A stretch of DNA of 64,000 nt from Spirochaetota bacterium (GTDB lineage Bacteria > Spirochaetota > Spirochaetia > Treponematales > UBA12059): contig JAKLDN010000008.1 of the NCBI GenBank assembly GCA_022703505.1, positions 94,422-158,421 of the forward strand, read 5' to 3'. The notes under the pieces are model-generated. The model was not told the DNA's origin, did no database searches, and was given only the letters and a program-made list of their open reading frames with translations. The position numbers and the translations under genes are program-made. Below, piece by piece: positions 25,380 to 33,615 of this stretch; positions within the stretch are counted from its first letter, which is position 1, and every line of letters starts with the position of its first letter.

Positions 25380-27185
25380 ATGGCACAGGACAAAAAAACC
25401 TCGGGCAGGAGGAATCCTGTCCGGTTCTTCACGTATCTTTCCCCATATTGGAACCTTTTCGTCGCGGGATTCGCGGCCATGCTGGCGGTCACGGCCGCCC
25501 GTCTCGCCGGTCCGCTCATCCTGCGAGAACTCGTGGACAAGGCCATTCCTGCACGGGATACCGGCCTCATGCTGCGCTACGCCCTAGCCTACATGGGCAT
25601 CATCGTGGTCATGGGCGCGCTCACCTACTTCCAGACCATGCTCATCGTGCGCCTGGGACTCAAGGTGGTGACCCGGATCAAGGACGAACTCTTTTCGCAT
25701 CTCCTGACCCTGCCCGTGTCCTACTTCGACAAGCATCCGGTGGGCGAGCTGATGGCCCGGGTGGAGAACGACACGGAAAAGGTGAAGCAGCTCTTCAGCG
25801 AGACCGTCATCTTCCTGGCCACCAACGTGCTCTACTTCCTGGGGATGTTCGCCGTGTTCTTCCGCATGGACGCACGGGTGGCTTCCTTCATCCTCCTGCC
25901 CGTGCCCCTCTTCCTGGCCGCCTTCCTCTTCCTGTTCGGCCGCCTGCGCCCCCTCTACGAGAAGGCCCGAAAAAAGTACGCCGAGATCACCGCGGTGGCG
26001 ACGGAGTTCGTCCAGGGAATCGAGATCCTCCGGGCCTTCAACCGCACGGGGTATGCCGCGGAGAGGCTCGACGCCGCCAGCAAGGAGAAGCGGGATGTGG
26101 AGATCCGGGCCGGCCTCTTCGAGTACGGATTCACGGGAGGGATGGGGTTCCTGGCGGGGCCCGTGTTCGTCGTCCTCATCATCCGGCTCGTGGCCCCGAA
26201 CATCTTCCGGGGAGCCCTCACCGTGGGGACGCTGCTCGTGTTCATCGAGTACGGGATGCGGCTCTTCGAGCCCCTCCTGGCCATCGGCGAGAACATCCGC
26301 GGCATCCAGCAGGCCCGGGTCGCCCTGGGCCGCATCTTCGGGATCCTCGACCTCGAACCCGAGGAGTCCCCGGACGCGGGGGGCGATCCGCCGAGCTTCC
26401 GGAAGTCCATCACCTTCGACCGGGTGAGCTTCGAGTACAAGGAGGGCGAGCCGGTCCTCGACTCGGTGTCGTTCACCGTGGAGAAGGGACAGACCGTGGC
26501 CCTGGTAGGCGCCTCCGGCTCGGGCAAGACCACCACGGTGAGCCTCCTGTGCCGCTTCTACCCCTACTCCCGGGGACGGATCCTCGTGGACGGCCGGCCC
26601 CTCGAATCCCTGGACCTCCGGGCCTGGAGGCGGATGATCGGCCTCGTGCTCCAGGACATCTACCTCTTCCCGGGCACGGTCCTGGAAAACGTGCGGGTGT
26701 ACGACGACACGGTGACAGAGCTCGACGTGTTCGGCGCCTTGAAGACCGTGCACGCCGCGGAATTCGTCCGCCGCCTGCCGAACGAGCTCCGCACGGAACT
26801 GCACGAACGGGGCGCCAACCTTTCCATGGGGGAAAAACAGCTCCTGTCCTTCGCCCGTGCCGTGGCCTTCGACGCCGAGATCGTCATCATGGACGAGGCC
26901 ACGGCCAGCGTGGACGTGGCGACCGAGCGGAGGATCCAGGAGAGCATGGCCGAGCTCCTGGCGGGCCGTACGGCCATCATCGTGGCCCACCGGCTTTCGT
27001 CCATCCTCAAGGCCGACAAGATCCTCTTCTTCAAGGACGGCCGCATCGTGGCCCAGGGCCGGCACGAGGAGCTCCTGGCCAGCCTGCCCGACTACGGGGA
27101 CCTGGTGCGCCTGCAGTTCCCCGACCTCGAAGGCGGAGGCCGCGGCGCGGAGAAACGGATCGCGGCGGTGGAGACTTCGGCATGA
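25380..27185 (+). CDS. ABC exporter half-transporter, subunit 1 (canonical Walker B, altered signature)
   Basis: The 601-residue protein has a six-helix type-I exporter domain (about residues 20-310) and a nucleotide-binding domain (about 345-580). It has Walker A GASGSGKTT, Walker B VIMDEATAS with its catalytic glutamate, and H-loop VAHRLSSI. The signature is LSMGEKQ rather than LSGGQ. It pairs with the next gene, which it overlaps as ATGA. I chose the ATG at 25380 because the exporter fold begins just after it. In-frame starts at 25212 and 25260 would add an Arg-rich tail. The substrate is unknown, and lipids or drugs are typical. Confidence 0.87.
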   Translation: MAQDKKTSGRRNPVRFFTYLSPYWNLFVAGFAAMLAVTAARLAGPLILRELVDKAIPARDTGLMLRYALAYMGIIVVMGALTYFQTMLIVRLGLKVVTRIKDELFSHLLTLPVSYFDKHPVGELMARVENDTEKVKQLFSETVIFLATNVLYFLGMFAVFFRMDARVASFILLPVPLFLAAFLFLFGRLRPLYEKARKKYAEITAVATEFVQGIEILRAFNRTGYAAERLDAASKEKRDVEIRAGLFEYGFTGGMGFLAGPVFVVLIIRLVAPNIFRGALTVGTLLVFIEYGMRLFEPLLAIGENIRGIQQARVALGRIFGILDLEPEESPDAGGDPPSFRKSITFDRVSFEYKEGEPVLDSVSFTVEKGQTVALVGASGSGKTTTVSLLCRFYPYSRGRILVDGRPLESLDLRAWRRMIGLVLQDIYLFPGTVLENVRVYDDTVTELDVFGALKTVHAAEFVRRLPNELRTELHERGANLSMGEKQLLSFARAVAFDAEIVIMDEATASVDVATERRIQESMAELLAGRTAIIVAHRLSSILKADKILFFKDGRIVAQGRHEELLASLPDYGDLVRLQFPDLEGGGRGAEKRIAAVETSA

Positions 27186-28948
27186 GCGCCCGCGGGACCG
27201 TCGACCACGTGGCCTGGATCCGTGCCGTGTGGAGCGAGCACAAGGGCCTGGTGGCCCTCCTCTTCTTCCTGACCCTATTGTCCAGTGCCGTGGCCGTGCT
27301 CTACCCCTACTTGTCCAAGCTGCTCCTGGACACCATCCAGGGCCTGCTCGCCTCGCCCGGCCTTGGGAATCCCATGGACGAGGTCGACCGCCTCCTCCTC
27401 GTGTTCCTGGCCGTGGGGCTTGCGGGACTGGTGGCCTCGATGTTCCCCGGCATCCGGGGCATGACCAACTCCGTGTTCGAGCACGTCATCCGAAGCAAGT
27501 ACTTCCGGAAGGTCCTGGCCAAGGATTACGGGTTCTTCGCCAAGTTCTCCACGGGGGACGTGGTAACCCGGCTCACCGACGACCTCTACGACTTCCCCAA
27601 GCTGTCGTGGTTCCTCTGCTCCGGAATCTTCCGGGCGGTGGAGTCGATCAGCAAGGTGGCCTTCTGCCTGGCCGCCATGGTCCTCTTGAATCCCAAACTC
27701 ACCTTATACTCCCTCGTCCCCCTGCCCCTGATGATCGCGATCTTCTACGTCACCCAGGACCGCATCTACGACACCTTCCAGAAGAACCAGGAGGCCATCA
27801 GCGCGGTGAACGCCCGGCTGGAGATGAGCTTCTCCGGGGTGCGCATCATCAAGGCCTACGCCTGCGAGGACAAGTACCGCCGTTTCTTCCGGAACGTCCT
27901 GGAGCAGCGCTTCGGCACCGAGCTAGCGGTGGCCAAGCTCGAGGTCGTCCTGCACCTCATCTACCAGTACATCGACTACGTAGCCCAGGTGGGCATCGTG
28001 TTCGCCGGCGGCCTCATGGCGGTGCGAGGAGAGATCAGCATCGGCACCTTCTACGCCTTCTACACCTACCTGACCCTGCTGATCTTCCCCATCCTGGACA
28101 TTCCCCAGCTCTTCGTATCCGGCAAGCGCGCCTTCGTCAACATCGACCGGCTGGAGGAGATCGCCCGCCATCCCGAGCCCGCTGCTCCGGGGAAACCGCG
28201 TGCGGTCGACCGGCTCGAGCGCGTGGAATTGTACGGCGTGTCCTTCCGTTATGGGGACAGAGCTGAGAACTCTCTTACGGACATCTGCTTCTCTATCGGC
28301 CGAGGGGAGCGGATCGGCGTCATCGGGCCCGTGGGGAGCGGGAAATCCACCCTGGTCAAGTGTCTCCTCGGACTCCTGCCACCAAGTTCCGGAGAGATCC
28401 GGGTGAACGGTGAGGACCTCCGGGAACTCGACCTTGTCTCCTATCGCGCCCGGGTGGGCTATGTCCCCCAGGAGGCCTTACTGTTCTCCGGATCCCTGCG
28501 AGAGAACGTCGATTTCGGCGGCGAGTCGCTTTCGGACGAGATGTTCCGGACCTCCGTGGAAGCGGCCCAGATGGCCGAAGAGATCGCCTCCTTCACCGAC
28601 GGAGAGCGCACCGTGGTGGGCCAGCGCGGCGTGAGTCTGTCGGGGGGGCAGAAACAACGCATGGCTATCGCCCGAGCCGTGGCCCGGAGGCCCGAGCTCA
28701 TGCTCTTCGACGACATCACCGCCAGCCTGGACGCGGCCAACGAGGAACGCCTCATGCGCCGACTCGATGAGCTTTCCGGGGACTTGTCCTTCGTCATCGT
28801 CTCCCACCGCCTGTCTACCCTGCAGTACGTGGACAAGGTCCTGTTCTTGGACCAGGGCCGGGCCCTCGGATTCGGCCGGCATGAAGAGCTGCTGCAAAAT
28901 CGCCGGTACCGGGCCTTCATCGAGGAGCACCTGGGAAAGTCAGAGTAA
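27182..28948 (+). CDS. ABC exporter half-transporter, subunit 2 (canonical signature, Walker B Glu replaced by Asp)
   Basis: The 588-residue partner has a transmembrane domain (about residues 20-310) and a nucleotide-binding domain with Walker A GPVGSGKST, signature VSLSGGQKQR and H-loop VSHRLSTL. The catalytic Walker B position is LMLFDDITAS, so Asp replaces Glu. Together with subunit 1 this gives one fully consensus ATP site (Walker A/B of subunit 1 with the signature of subunit 2) and one degenerate site, the layout of asymmetric exporters such as TM287/288. Translational coupling is by ATGA. Confidence 0.88.
   Translation: MSARGTVDHVAWIRAVWSEHKGLVALLFFLTLLSSAVAVLYPYLSKLLLDTIQGLLASPGLGNPMDEVDRLLLVFLAVGLAGLVASMFPGIRGMTNSVFEHVIRSKYFRKVLAKDYGFFAKFSTGDVVTRLTDDLYDFPKLSWFLCSGIFRAVESISKVAFCLAAMVLLNPKLTLYSLVPLPLMIAIFYVTQDRIYDTFQKNQEAISAVNARLEMSFSGVRIIKAYACEDKYRRFFRNVLEQRFGTELAVAKLEVVLHLIYQYIDYVAQVGIVFAGGLMAVRGEISIGTFYAFYTYLTLLIFPILDIPQLFVSGKRAFVNIDRLEEIARHPEPAAPGKPRAVDRLERVELYGVSFRYGDRAENSLTDICFSIGRGERIGVIGPVGSGKSTLVKCLLGLLPPSSGEIRVNGEDLRELDLVSYRARVGYVPQEALLFSGSLRENVDFGGESLSDEMFRTSVEAAQMAEEIASFTDGERTVVGQRGVSLSGGQKQRMAIARAVARRPELMLFDDITASLDAANEERLMRRLDELSGDLSFVIVSHRLSTLQYVDKVLFLDQGRALGFGRHEELLQNRRYRAFIEEHLGKSE
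28253..28264 (+). repeat. Motif GGGGACAGAGCT inside ABC subunit 2
   Basis: A partial copy of the dispersed motif lies in frame within the linker before the nucleotide-binding domain (encoding YGDRAE). It could be chance. Confidence 0.3.
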
Positions 28949-28960
28949 GTATTTTTCTTA

Positions 28961-28974
28961 GGGACAGAGCTCGA
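28961..28974 (+). repeat. Motif GGGACAGAGCTCGA directly upstream of the RAYT gene
   Basis: It lies 37 bases before the RAYT start. This placement links the dispersed motif to the transposase. Confidence 0.6.
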
Positions 28975-29011
28975 AGCAAGCAAATCGGGAAACCGGCCGC
29001 GTATACGCGGT

Positions 29012-29563
29012 ATGCGCAAGCCAAGAGAATTGAAAACCGGCGCCCTCTACCACGTGACGGCCCGGGCCAATCGGCAGGAGATGATTCTCGACAGCCGAGG
29101 GATGAAGGAACTTTTCATGAAAACCCTCTCGAGGGCCAAGAAAAAGTACAGATTCCGGGTCGAGAATTTCTGCGTCATGGGAAACCATTTCCATCTCATA
29201 ATCCGCCCGGAGGCGGGAGAATCTCTTTCCAGGATCCTGCAATGGATACTGAGCGTTTTCGCGATGGCGTATAACAGGATCCATGGGCTCTGGGGTCATG
29301 TGTGGGGATCCCGATTCTTCTCCCGGATCCTGGCCGGCCTGCGGGAATACCTGGCCGTCTTCGACTACATCGATCAAAATCCTCTGGCAGTTCATCGGGT
29401 GCGGGATCCGCGGGAATGGATGTACGGCGGTCTTTGGGAGCACCGGCACGGATACCGTACGGTGGCGGATCGTCCGGAACCGTATGTCGAGATGATGGTT
29501 CCGGATCACGGGTTGGTCCGACTGGAACGGGTAACTCCGCGGAGGCACGCCCATTTTTCTTGA
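29012..29563 (+). CDS. REP-associated tyrosine transposase (RAYT, Y1_Tnp/IS200-like)
   Basis: The 183-residue protein has the family start (GALYHVTARANRQEMIL), the HUH metal-binding motif in VMGNHFHLIIRPE, and a tyrosine in GLREYLAVFDYIDQNPLAVH that fits the nucleophile position. RAYTs nick single-stranded DNA at REP-like sequences and are usually domesticated single-copy genes without insertion-sequence ends. It sits between the ABC operon and the lower-GC three-gene block, and copies of a shared motif surround it. No flanking direct repeats or terminal hairpins typical of a mobile IS200 were seen. Confidence 0.88.
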   Translation: MRKPRELKTGALYHVTARANRQEMILDSRGMKELFMKTLSRAKKKYRFRVENFCVMGNHFHLIIRPEAGESLSRILQWILSVFAMAYNRIHGLWGHVWGSRFFSRILAGLREYLAVFDYIDQNPLAVHRVRDPREWMYGGLWEHRHGYRTVADRPEPYVEMMVPDHGLVRLERVTPRRHAHFS

Positions 29564-29716
29564 CCCAAGCCGGTCTCTCCGCTAATCTGCCATTTCCACT
29601 ATACGGGTGGTATGGAACGCCATGAATCAGGGGAAGGCTCGGCCGGGGAAATGATTTTCCCCCGAAATAAGTCGAATTCTCGTGTAACCTGCAAACCATA
29701 TTGAAGGATACTTTAC

Positions 29717-30865
29717 ATGGAACGATTGCAGACACTGCTCGACACCCTCGTATCCCATCAACCTATCAAACAAGCCATTATGGCCGTGGAGAGCGGCGAC
29801 GGCTCCTTCCGCTGGTCCGGCGCGGCAGGAAAATCGGTTGACGGATTGCCGCTCGATCCCGAAGCCCCCTTCTTCATCGCCAGCATCGACAAGCTCTACA
29901 ATGCCGCCGTCGTGCTGATGCTGGCCGAGCGGGGCAAACTCAGATTGGACGATCCGATCTCCGACTATCTGCCCGTCGATCTGACGCGGGGATTGCACAC
30001 TCTGAATGGAATCGATTATTCCGGATCACTCACCATCCGGCACCTGCTGTCACACTCCTCCGGGCTGGCTGATTGGCTGGAAGATACGCCGAAAAACGGT
30101 AAAAACCTGATCGAGCACGTGCTGGAACGAGACGACCGTTCGATGAGCACTGCCGAGATCGCGGACCTGGTGCGCGGGTTGAGCCCGCATTTCCCTCCCC
30201 AGGATCCGTCCGCTCGACGCGTCAAGATACGCTATTCGGATACTAACTTCATCTTGATCATCGCCCTCCTCGAGACGATGTGCGGACAACCCCTCCATCG
30301 TATTCACGAGGACCTGCTCTACGCGCCGCTCGGGCTTCGCCATACCTATTTCCCCGGAACTACCCTGCCGCTTGAAACGACATCCGCGCCGGTTCCCCTT
30401 CGTGCCGAAGGACGTATCATCGAAATTCCCCGGCTGATGACGGCCTTCCGCGGAATCTATAGTACTGCGGGCGATACGATCTCATTCCTGCGCCATCTAG
30501 CCTGCGGCGAGGTCTTCCAAAACCCCAAAACTTTCGCCCTTATGCAATCCCGCTGGAACCGCTTCGGTTTCCCGATGGATCGGGCCGCCCTGCGCTCCCC
30601 CGGCTGGCCGATCGAGTATGGTCTGGGGCTGATGCGTTTCCAGCTGCCACGGGCCTTCACCTCGCTGAAGCGCCTCCCGGCGGTCATCGGCCATACCGGC
30701 TCGACCGGCTGCTGGCTTTTCTGGTGCCCCGAAATGGATTTGTATTTTTCCGGCAGCGTCGACGAGGCGGGTGCCGGGGCCGTACCGTATCGGATCATTC
30801 CGCAAATATTGCAGATTTTGGCGACGGGCGAAGGAGGTCCGATACATGGAATACGCAAAGTTTAG
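29717..30865 (+). CDS. Beta-lactamase-family (class C/S12-like) serine hydrolase
   Basis: The 382-residue protein has the serine-lysine motif in FIASIDKLYNAA, the YxN motif in IRYSDTNFILI and the third motif in VIGHTGSTGCWL, so the catalytic triad of the penicillin-binding/beta-lactamase fold is complete. There is no signal peptide, so it is probably a cytoplasmic esterase or peptidase rather than an antibiotic-degrading enzyme. Codon use and GC are visibly lower than in the window's core genes. It overlaps the next gene by 20 bases and starts the acquired-looking block. Confidence 0.82.
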   Translation: MERLQTLLDTLVSHQPIKQAIMAVESGDGSFRWSGAAGKSVDGLPLDPEAPFFIASIDKLYNAAVVLMLAERGKLRLDDPISDYLPVDLTRGLHTLNGIDYSGSLTIRHLLSHSSGLADWLEDTPKNGKNLIEHVLERDDRSMSTAEIADLVRGLSPHFPPQDPSARRVKIRYSDTNFILIIALLETMCGQPLHRIHEDLLYAPLGLRHTYFPGTTLPLETTSAPVPLRAEGRIIEIPRLMTAFRGIYSTAGDTISFLRHLACGEVFQNPKTFALMQSRWNRFGFPMDRAALRSPGWPIEYGLGLMRFQLPRAFTSLKRLPAVIGHTGSTGCWLFWCPEMDLYFSGSVDEAGAGAVPYRIIPQILQILATGEGGPIHGIRKV

Positions 30866-31307
30866 CCTGCTGTTCATGCTGGTTCACACGGGTGCGTATT
30901 TTATTGCCGGTATGCTTGCCTATCGCGTCAGTCGCGACCTTTACATGGGCGAGAATCGCCTGCTCGATTTCGTGAAAGACATGTCCGACCAGGGCGAAAA
31001 TGCCAGCGTGGCGAAATTGACCCTTCCGCTTCAACTCGTGCGCGGGCTGGTTCTTTCGATCGTACTGTACCCCATCATCGGATTCCTCGGAGAGTTGTCG
31101 TATTTGCATCGTTTTCTTTTCCTCACCGGCCTGATGTTCGTTTACACTGACTTTGCCAGCGCAATCCCCTTTCCCCATAATCTTGAAGGACTGATCTATT
31201 TGAAAGCTCGGTACTTCAAGAAATTCGCGTTTTGGAAACTGCAATTTGAGATGATCGTCTTCAGCCTGATCTTCGGGCTGGCCTCGGGTTGGATTCTATT
31301 CCAATGA
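30846..31307 (+). CDS. Small integral membrane protein of unknown function
   Basis: The 153-residue protein has three to four hydrophobic segments (about residues 5-25, 57-80, 88-105 and 130-150) and no recognised motif. The start ATG is set by a perfect AAGGAGGT site 5 bases upstream that lies inside the end of the serine hydrolase gene. Lower-GC codon use matches its neighbours. It probably works with the hydrolase and the following membrane protein. Confidence 0.65.
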   Translation: MEYAKFSLLFMLVHTGAYFIAGMLAYRVSRDLYMGENRLLDFVKDMSDQGENASVAKLTLPLQLVRGLVLSIVLYPIIGFLGELSYLHRFLFLTGLMFVYTDFASAIPFPHNLEGLIYLKARYFKKFAFWKLQFEMIVFSLIFGLASGWILFQ

Positions 31308-31355
31308 GACCGCACGAACAGGAAAACACGTACATCGACGGATGGGAGAAATACC

Positions 31356-32246
31356 ATGCAGAGATCGCTCACATGGATCGTTCCGCTAGTAGCCGTACTG
31401 GCCCTTGCCGCTTCTGCGACCGGCCTTTTCCTGCCCGGCGGGGATGGCCCCTATAAATTTACAACCCTGCGCGGACAAGAAGTCGAGATGTTCGGGCGCG
31501 GATTGTACCGATACGACACACTCCTGGTCGGCGCTGCCCTGCGCGGCACCGACGCCGTCACTCTGCTCATCGGCTTGCCCCTGCTGGTACTGACCTACAT
31601 GAAATCCCGACACGGTTCAACCAACGCACCGCTCGCCTTGCTGGGCGTCCTGTTCTATTTCCTATACAAGGGCGCTTCGCTGACCTTCTCGGCGGCGTTC
31701 AATCCGCTCTTCCTGGTATATACCGCCCTCTTTTCTGCCAGCCTGTTCGCCGTCATCATCTCCATGACCGCCTTCGACCTGGAGTCCTTGGCGAAACGAG
31801 TCCAGCCCGGATTCCCGCATCGCGGCGCGGCGGTATTTCTGTTCATCGCAGGAATCGGCACCCTGCTGATTTGGCTGAGCGAAATCTTCGTCCCCCTGCT
31901 GGCAGGGACCGCTCCCGAGATCATGGGACCCTATACCACACTGTTCACCCACGGGTTCGATTCGGCGGTCATCACCCCGGCGGCGGTGATCGCGGGCGTC
32001 TGCCTGGTTCGGCGCAAACCGCTCGGGTATCTGCTGACGATTCCTATTCTCATCCTATGTACGCTGATCGGCGCGGTGGTCATCGGGCAGTCCGTCGCTC
32101 AGACACTGGTCGGGCTGGTCTTTCCGCCGCAAATCTATATCGGCATGATCGGCAGCTGGATCGTGATGGGCGGGTTTGCAATCGGACTTACCGCCTCGTC
32201 CTTCCGCAATCTGGAGCCCCCCAGCGGGGACAGAGTTCGATCCTGA
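31356..32246 (+). CDS. Polytopic membrane protein of unknown function, C-terminus recoded by a repeat motif
   Basis: The 296-residue protein has about eight hydrophobic segments. The first is signal-anchor-like (IVPLVAVLALAASATGLFL) and a soluble loop of about 30 residues follows. No family is recognised. The last codons (PSGDRVRS) are encoded by a copy of GGGGACAGAGTTCGA, so the natural C-terminus appears cut and replaced at the junction with core DNA. It is the third gene of the lower-GC block. Confidence 0.65.
   Translation: MQRSLTWIVPLVAVLALAASATGLFLPGGDGPYKFTTLRGQEVEMFGRGLYRYDTLLVGAALRGTDAVTLLIGLPLLVLTYMKSRHGSTNAPLALLGVLFYFLYKGASLTFSAAFNPLFLVYTALFSASLFAVIISMTAFDLESLAKRVQPGFPHRGAAVFLFIAGIGTLLIWLSEIFVPLLAGTAPEIMGPYTTLFTHGFDSAVITPAAVIAGVCLVRRKPLGYLLTIPILILCTLIGAVVIGQSVAQTLVGLVFPPQIYIGMIGSWIVMGGFAIGLTASSFRNLEPPSGDRVRS
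32226..32240 (+). repeat. Motif GGGGACAGAGTTCGA at the right edge of the acquired block
   Basis: It lies within the last codons of the membrane protein gene and marks the boundary where the sequence returns to high-GC core genes. Confidence 0.55.
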
Positions 32247-32276
32247 CAGGACGCTCCCGTACCGCCGAAAGCGCTC

Positions 32277-32690
32277 TCACTCTCCGATGATCTTCATGAG
32301 GACCCGCTTGTCCCGGCGGCCGTCGAACTCGCCGTAGAAAATCTGCTCCCAGGTCCCGAAGTCCAGCCGCCCATCCGTCACGGCCACGACCGCCTCGCGT
32401 CCCATGATCGCACGCTTGAGGTGGGCGTCCGCGTTGTCCTCCCCCGTGTTATGACGGTAGCCGTTCCGGTCGTAGGGGGCAATCTTCTCCAACCAGGCCA
32501 GGAAATCCGAGTGCAGGCCGCGCTCGTCGTCGTTGATGAAGACACTGGCGGTGATGTGCATCGGATTCACAAGGCACAACCCTTCCCGTATCCCGCTCTC
32601 CCTCAACGCCTCCTCCACCCGGTCGGTGATACGAACGATGGCGTACCGCTCCTTGGTATGGATCATGAACTCCTTCCGATAGCTCTTCAC
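32277..32690 (-). CDS. YjbQ/UPF0047 family protein (secondary thiamine-phosphate synthase-like)
   Basis: The 137-residue protein matches YjbQ throughout: [37 protein letters not shown] and [25 protein letters not shown]. Family members bind a metal through conserved histidines and show weak thiamine-phosphate synthase activity. The physiological role is unsettled. The GTG start follows GGAGGAGGCC. It is a monocistronic gene convergent with the acquired block. Confidence 0.92.
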   Translation of the reverse strand: MKSYRKEFMIHTKERYAIVRITDRVEEALRESGIREGLCLVNPMHITASVFINDDERGLHSDFLAWLEKIAPYDRNGYRHNTGEDNADAHLKRAIMGREAVVAVTDGRLDFGTWEQIFYGEFDGRRDKRVLMKIIGE

Positions 32691-32774
32691 GGCCTCCTCC
32701 CCTCCGCGCGGCCCCGGTCGCCCGCGCTGGCCTTAATCATGCCACGCGGAGGGGCAGCCAGGAAAGCCAGACCC

Positions 32775-32790
32775 GGGGACAGAGCTCGAC
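32775..32790 (+). repeat. Motif GGGGACAGAGCTCGAC upstream of recO
   Basis: This is the longest intergenic copy of the dispersed motif. It lies 17 bases before the recO -35 box and after the yjbQ start. Confidence 0.6.
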
Positions 32791-32806
32791 AGAGGAAACT
32801 CGCGTA

Positions 32807-32836
32807 TTGACAACCCCCTCCGGCGGCGGGGATACT
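32807..32836 (+). promoter_or_regulatory. Promoter of the recO operon
   Basis: Consensus TTGACA (32807-32812) and GATACT (32831-32836) are 18 bases apart. The likely transcription start is only a few bases from the ATG at 32845, so the transcript may be nearly leaderless. Confidence 0.5.
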
Positions 32837-32844
32837 TGCCTCCC

Positions 32845-33615
32845 ATGCCGCACAGGAACCTCTCCTTCGAGGCCGTGGTCCTCCGCTGCCGGGAGAGCCC
32901 GGGAGGCGACCGGATCGTGACCTTCTTGGCCGCGAATTCCGGCCTCGTGGAGGCCTTCGTGTTCGGAGGTCCGAAGAGCAGGCTCCGATCCCTCGCCGCC
33001 CCCTACCACACCGGTACCGCCTGGATATACCTGGATCCCGTGAAGGACCTGCGGAAGCTCTCGGATTTCGACGCCCGGGAGACCTACCCCACCCTGAGGG
33101 AAAACCTGCGCAAGATCTGGGCGGCCAGCTACTTTGCGGAGACGGTCCTGCGCACCGACGCCGCCGGGGGGGAGTCCCGGGAGGCCTTCGACCTTCTGCG
33201 GTCGGGTCTGTCCGCCTTGGACGCGGGCGGGGAGGCGGATGTCGACTACGTCTGCCTCCAGTACGGGTGGAGGCTCCTGGGCCTCATGGGCCTGCGTCCG
33301 GATTCGGAGACCTGCGGACAGTGCGGCGCGTCGTTCCCGGAGGGCCGGAGGGCGGCGTTTTCGCGCATCCAGGAAACTTTCCTCTGCGACCAGTGCGCCC
33401 GGGCCGGAGATTCGGGGAATTCCGTGGACGACCTTACCCTGAGCGGGGGTGCCCTGCGCTACCTGGCCGCCTCGGAGGCTCTGCCCTTCCGGGACGCCCT
33501 CCGCGTCCGCCCTTCCGGGGAGGACCTGCCGATCCTCAAGGCCCTGGTTTTCCACCTGGTCCGGTCGGCCGCCGAGGGGGAGCTGCGCACCTTGGCACGG
33601 GGGGAGCTCCTGTGA
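32845..33615 (+). CDS. recO: DNA repair protein RecO
   Basis: The protein of about 256 residues has the RecO order: an N-terminal OB-fold (SFEAVVLRCRESPGGDRIVTF), a helical middle and a zinc site made by CGQCGASF and CDQCAR (about residues 155-185). It loads RecA together with RecF and RecR in recombination repair. I prefer the ATG at 32845. An in-frame TTG at 32836 would overlap the -10 box. The gene overlaps thpR as GTGA. Confidence 0.88.
   Translation: MPHRNLSFEAVVLRCRESPGGDRIVTFLAANSGLVEAFVFGGPKSRLRSLAAPYHTGTAWIYLDPVKDLRKLSDFDARETYPTLRENLRKIWAASYFAETVLRTDAAGGESREAFDLLRSGLSALDAGGEADVDYVCLQYGWRLLGLMGLRPDSETCGQCGASFPEGRRAAFSRIQETFLCDQCARAGDSGNSVDDLTLSGGALRYLAASEALPFRDALRVRPSGEDLPILKALVFHLVRSAAEGELRTLARGELL

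Noticed and set aside
25448..28948. A 1166-residue fused ABC exporter in one frame
   Set aside because: The first half is the shadow of subunit 1. The true subunit 2 starts at the ATGA overlap at 27182.
29012..29563. A complete IS200/IS605 insertion sequence
   Set aside because: No terminal hairpins, TnpB gene or target-type ends flank the gene. The protein is RAYT-like.
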